Assembly (NCBI GenBank): GCA_030248295.1
Contig: JASANH010000206.1
Span: 56,006 to 120,005 of the forward strand
Direction: 5' to 3'
DNA length: 64,000 nt
Source of the DNA: Mesodorylaimus sp. YZB2_4
Lineage: Eukaryota; Nematoda; Enoplea; Dorylaimida; Dorylaimidae
Each line of letters starts with the position of its first letter. Within the stretch, counting starts at the first letter, position 1. Made by a program: the position numbers and the translations under genes. A model generated the notes under the pieces. The model saw nothing but the letters and a program-made list of their open reading frames with translations. It was not told where the DNA came from and did not search any database. Of this stretch, positions 62,156 through 64,000 are shown piece after piece.

Positions 62156-64000
62156 ATATCTTTTCGGGAATAAACGCTGGCAGTTTCGGCAAGATCAAAC
62201 TTGGCGTCCAAGATTCATCGACTGCCCCACTGGCATTGATTCGATTGAGCGCAGATGCTTTTGGAGATTGATTTGTAGTTGGCGCAGGCCTTCCATTTCT
62301 AGAGCCATTCTCGTTAAAAATACCGCCTTGCTGCGTTTGAATGATATCCTAATCGTTTCCAAAGCGTTCCTTTAGGAGCTGAACTGCCGTTTCGTAGTTC
62401 TCGCCTTTGACAGCTAACCCATCAATCACTGATTTCGCATCGCCCATTAGTTAAGCCACCAGATAGGCCATTTTGCCGTGACAGGCGCGACAGCATCATT
62501 CGCGTGAACCTACGCGTGGAACGCATCTCAGAATGGCTTGAATTGCAGTCGATCACCACTGAACTTCGGCAACTCGAGTTTTGGCGGTTGTGGCGTGAAT
62601 TTGTCCGACGCCACCCCGGCTCTGATTCATACTAGCTTGGTTGTCTACGGCTTGGTTGCTACGACTTCCTTGTTCGACGCGCTCACATTCTATTTGAGCT
62701 TGCTGTTCGACTCCTTCCATATCCCACCTCATTCTTTGTTCCTCTCTCTGCAACCATATCTGCATCTGAATTCGCTCAATCTCCGCGTTCACTTCGACCT
62801 CTTCCAACTTGGCCTTTCACTGGCGTTCCTCATTCTCGATCATCTGATTCTCAAAACAGCCAATATCGGCAATTGCCGAGTCGTATTCGATCTCGATTTG
62901 GGCGCACTGCTCGCCTTCGTTGACAAACTAAACGGACTCGACATCGTCCACAGTCATAAGAGGTGTCGTTTTCTGTGTATCGGATGTGCGGTTGGTTATC
63001 AAGGGCTCTATCGAAATATAACCTATCTAAATCAAATCAACGTGTGATTCTGCCATCGAGCAATATCAACTTCCACTGCGCAAACAATCGACGACAGAAT
63101 CTTTTGGTAGCAGAAGGTGGTTGGGCGTGGAAAATCAATAGGAACAATGGGAACACGAGTGCCCGATCCCAGATGGCGATGCCCAGATGCCCGATGCTGA
63201 TGCCGATGCACGAATGCCTGCAAACACCAACTGTCGCGCAGGTTTTCTCCAACCACTCTAGTGTGATGAGTGAGATGATCTGCATTGATGATTTTTTTTC
63301 TTCTGCTCATAATTAGGGTCACAAGTCAACTTCTCATTATTATTATTTTAGACCAGAGAAAACAATGGGTGCAAACACAATTGTAATGCGTTAGTAGCGA
63401 TCCGAACCAAAGCTTTCTGCAAAATATCGGAGGCGGCCAACTGATCAGCGATAGCGGTGGCCTGAAGTCTTTAGAATTCTTGAATTCTTGTGTGGTAAGC
63501 AGCCCGAAGAATGAGAAAAACATGCGGGGATTTTTTCCAAACCCGCTTTTCGGGTTTTAGGCTTCGCTTTTAAGCTTCCAATACTCGGCTTTTGGGCAAA
63601 AATCCTAAAGAATTAAAAGAATTCGTGGGACTTTAGGCTTCGACCATTGCTGACTTATTGATCAGACGCCCCTGATATTTTTCAGAGTGTTTTATTTTGC
63701 ACTTAGGAACAAATTGCTATTTTTGGTTGCTATTTTTGGTTTTGTTGAGTTCGGCGCAACAGTTGTCAAGGTTGCCTTTTCATATTTTGCAAATGTTCAC
63801 AGTTGGACGACAGAAATATTAGTGGGGAGTGGAAAAAGTGGAAATATCCGTTTTTATAAACAGATTTGAAGGTCATGGTCACAACCATTCATGGGCGAGC
63901 AGCTTCTCTTTTGTTTCATCAGCTTTAAAGTAGATCCATGATGAGCAGTGTGGCTGAGAAGGGGCTGCTTGTGCCATGGCTCCATGACAATGAATACTGT
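62111..64000. repeat. Direct segmental duplication, copy 2 (continues past the window)
   Basis: Partner of 55142-57005. It holds minus-strand gag (62130-62950), the inverted LTR piece (62964-63096) and primer site (63105-63120), a shortened GATGCC tract, and the unclassified segment to the window end. Unlike copy 1, its left side continues into BEL gag without a break. Confidence 0.9.
62964..63120 (+). repeat. BEL LTR piece with primer site, inverted next to gag (copy 2)
   Basis: Same structure as 55981-56136: tgtcgttttctgtg through cgacgaca at 63096, then tggtagcagaaggtgg at 63105-63120. Its presence in both copies shows that the inversion came before the duplication. Confidence 0.8.

Overview
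The window looks like a repeat-rich, intron-containing genome of an invertebrate animal. Three things point that way: spliced genes with GT/AG introns, a 5S rRNA gene with animal-type internal promoter boxes, and a BEL/Pao retrotransposon next to Kolobok-like, hAT-like, CACTA-like and Polinton-type relics. The phylum cannot be fixed from the sequence. TTAGGC-like interstitial repeats recall nematode telomeres but are degenerate. No bacterial operons, ribosome binding sites or CRISPR arrays were seen.

Layout. 1-3.4 kb: a possible host gene on the minus strand (signal peptide, vWA-like segment, Cys-rich module, poly-Thr stalk, hydrophobic tail). 3.46-9.14 kb: a full-length but decayed BEL/Pao element on the minus strand with 239-bp LTRs and a 5-bp target duplication. 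9.1-12.4 kb: dispersed repeats. 12.4-19.0 kb: an exon fragment, a tRNA-like and hAT-derived repeat shared with 44-45.6 kb, a LINE fragment, and two abutting elements with long inverted arms. 20.6-23.5 kb: a decayed DUF4218/CACTA-like transposase gene. 23.67-25.59 kb: a non-autonomous element with a perfect 8-bp target duplication. 26-27.8 kb: a C-tract element enclosing a 164-bp MITE. 28.4-30.3 kb: an unrecognised four-exon gene whose exons join in frame. 30.8-31.1 kb: a GC-rich minisatellite. 31.2-34.3 kb: a protein-primed type DNA polymerase B relic, split into a minus-strand N-terminal half and a plus-strand C-terminal end. 36.58-37.69 kb: a hAT-like non-autonomous element. 37.8-40.9 kb: a spliced plus-strand gene relic with a C2-like domain and a Ulp1-like protease domain. 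44.4-45.1 kb: exons of a DUF4371 hAT transposase.

47.6-52.2 kb is the most complete and most interesting unit. It is a Kolobok-like DNA transposon with 206-bp terminal inverted repeats and TTAA-containing flanks. Its plus-strand gene is a four-exon THAP transposase. On the opposite strand it carries a spliced gene whose product resembles the cytosolic C-terminal zinc domain of P2X7 receptors.

52.2-54.0 kb is an uncharacterised transposon-like ORF relic, and 54.3-55.1 kb is a gag-like ORF. 55.1-64 kb holds BEL fragments inside a direct duplication (55142-57005 and 62111-64000) in which an LTR/primer-binding segment lies inverted next to gag. A 5S rRNA gene sits between the two copies. Nearly all recognisable coding sequence is mobile-element derived. 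Most of it is broken by in-frame stops, frameshifts or rearrangement. The exceptions are the P2X7-tail-like gene, the 28-30 kb gene and the 5S gene.
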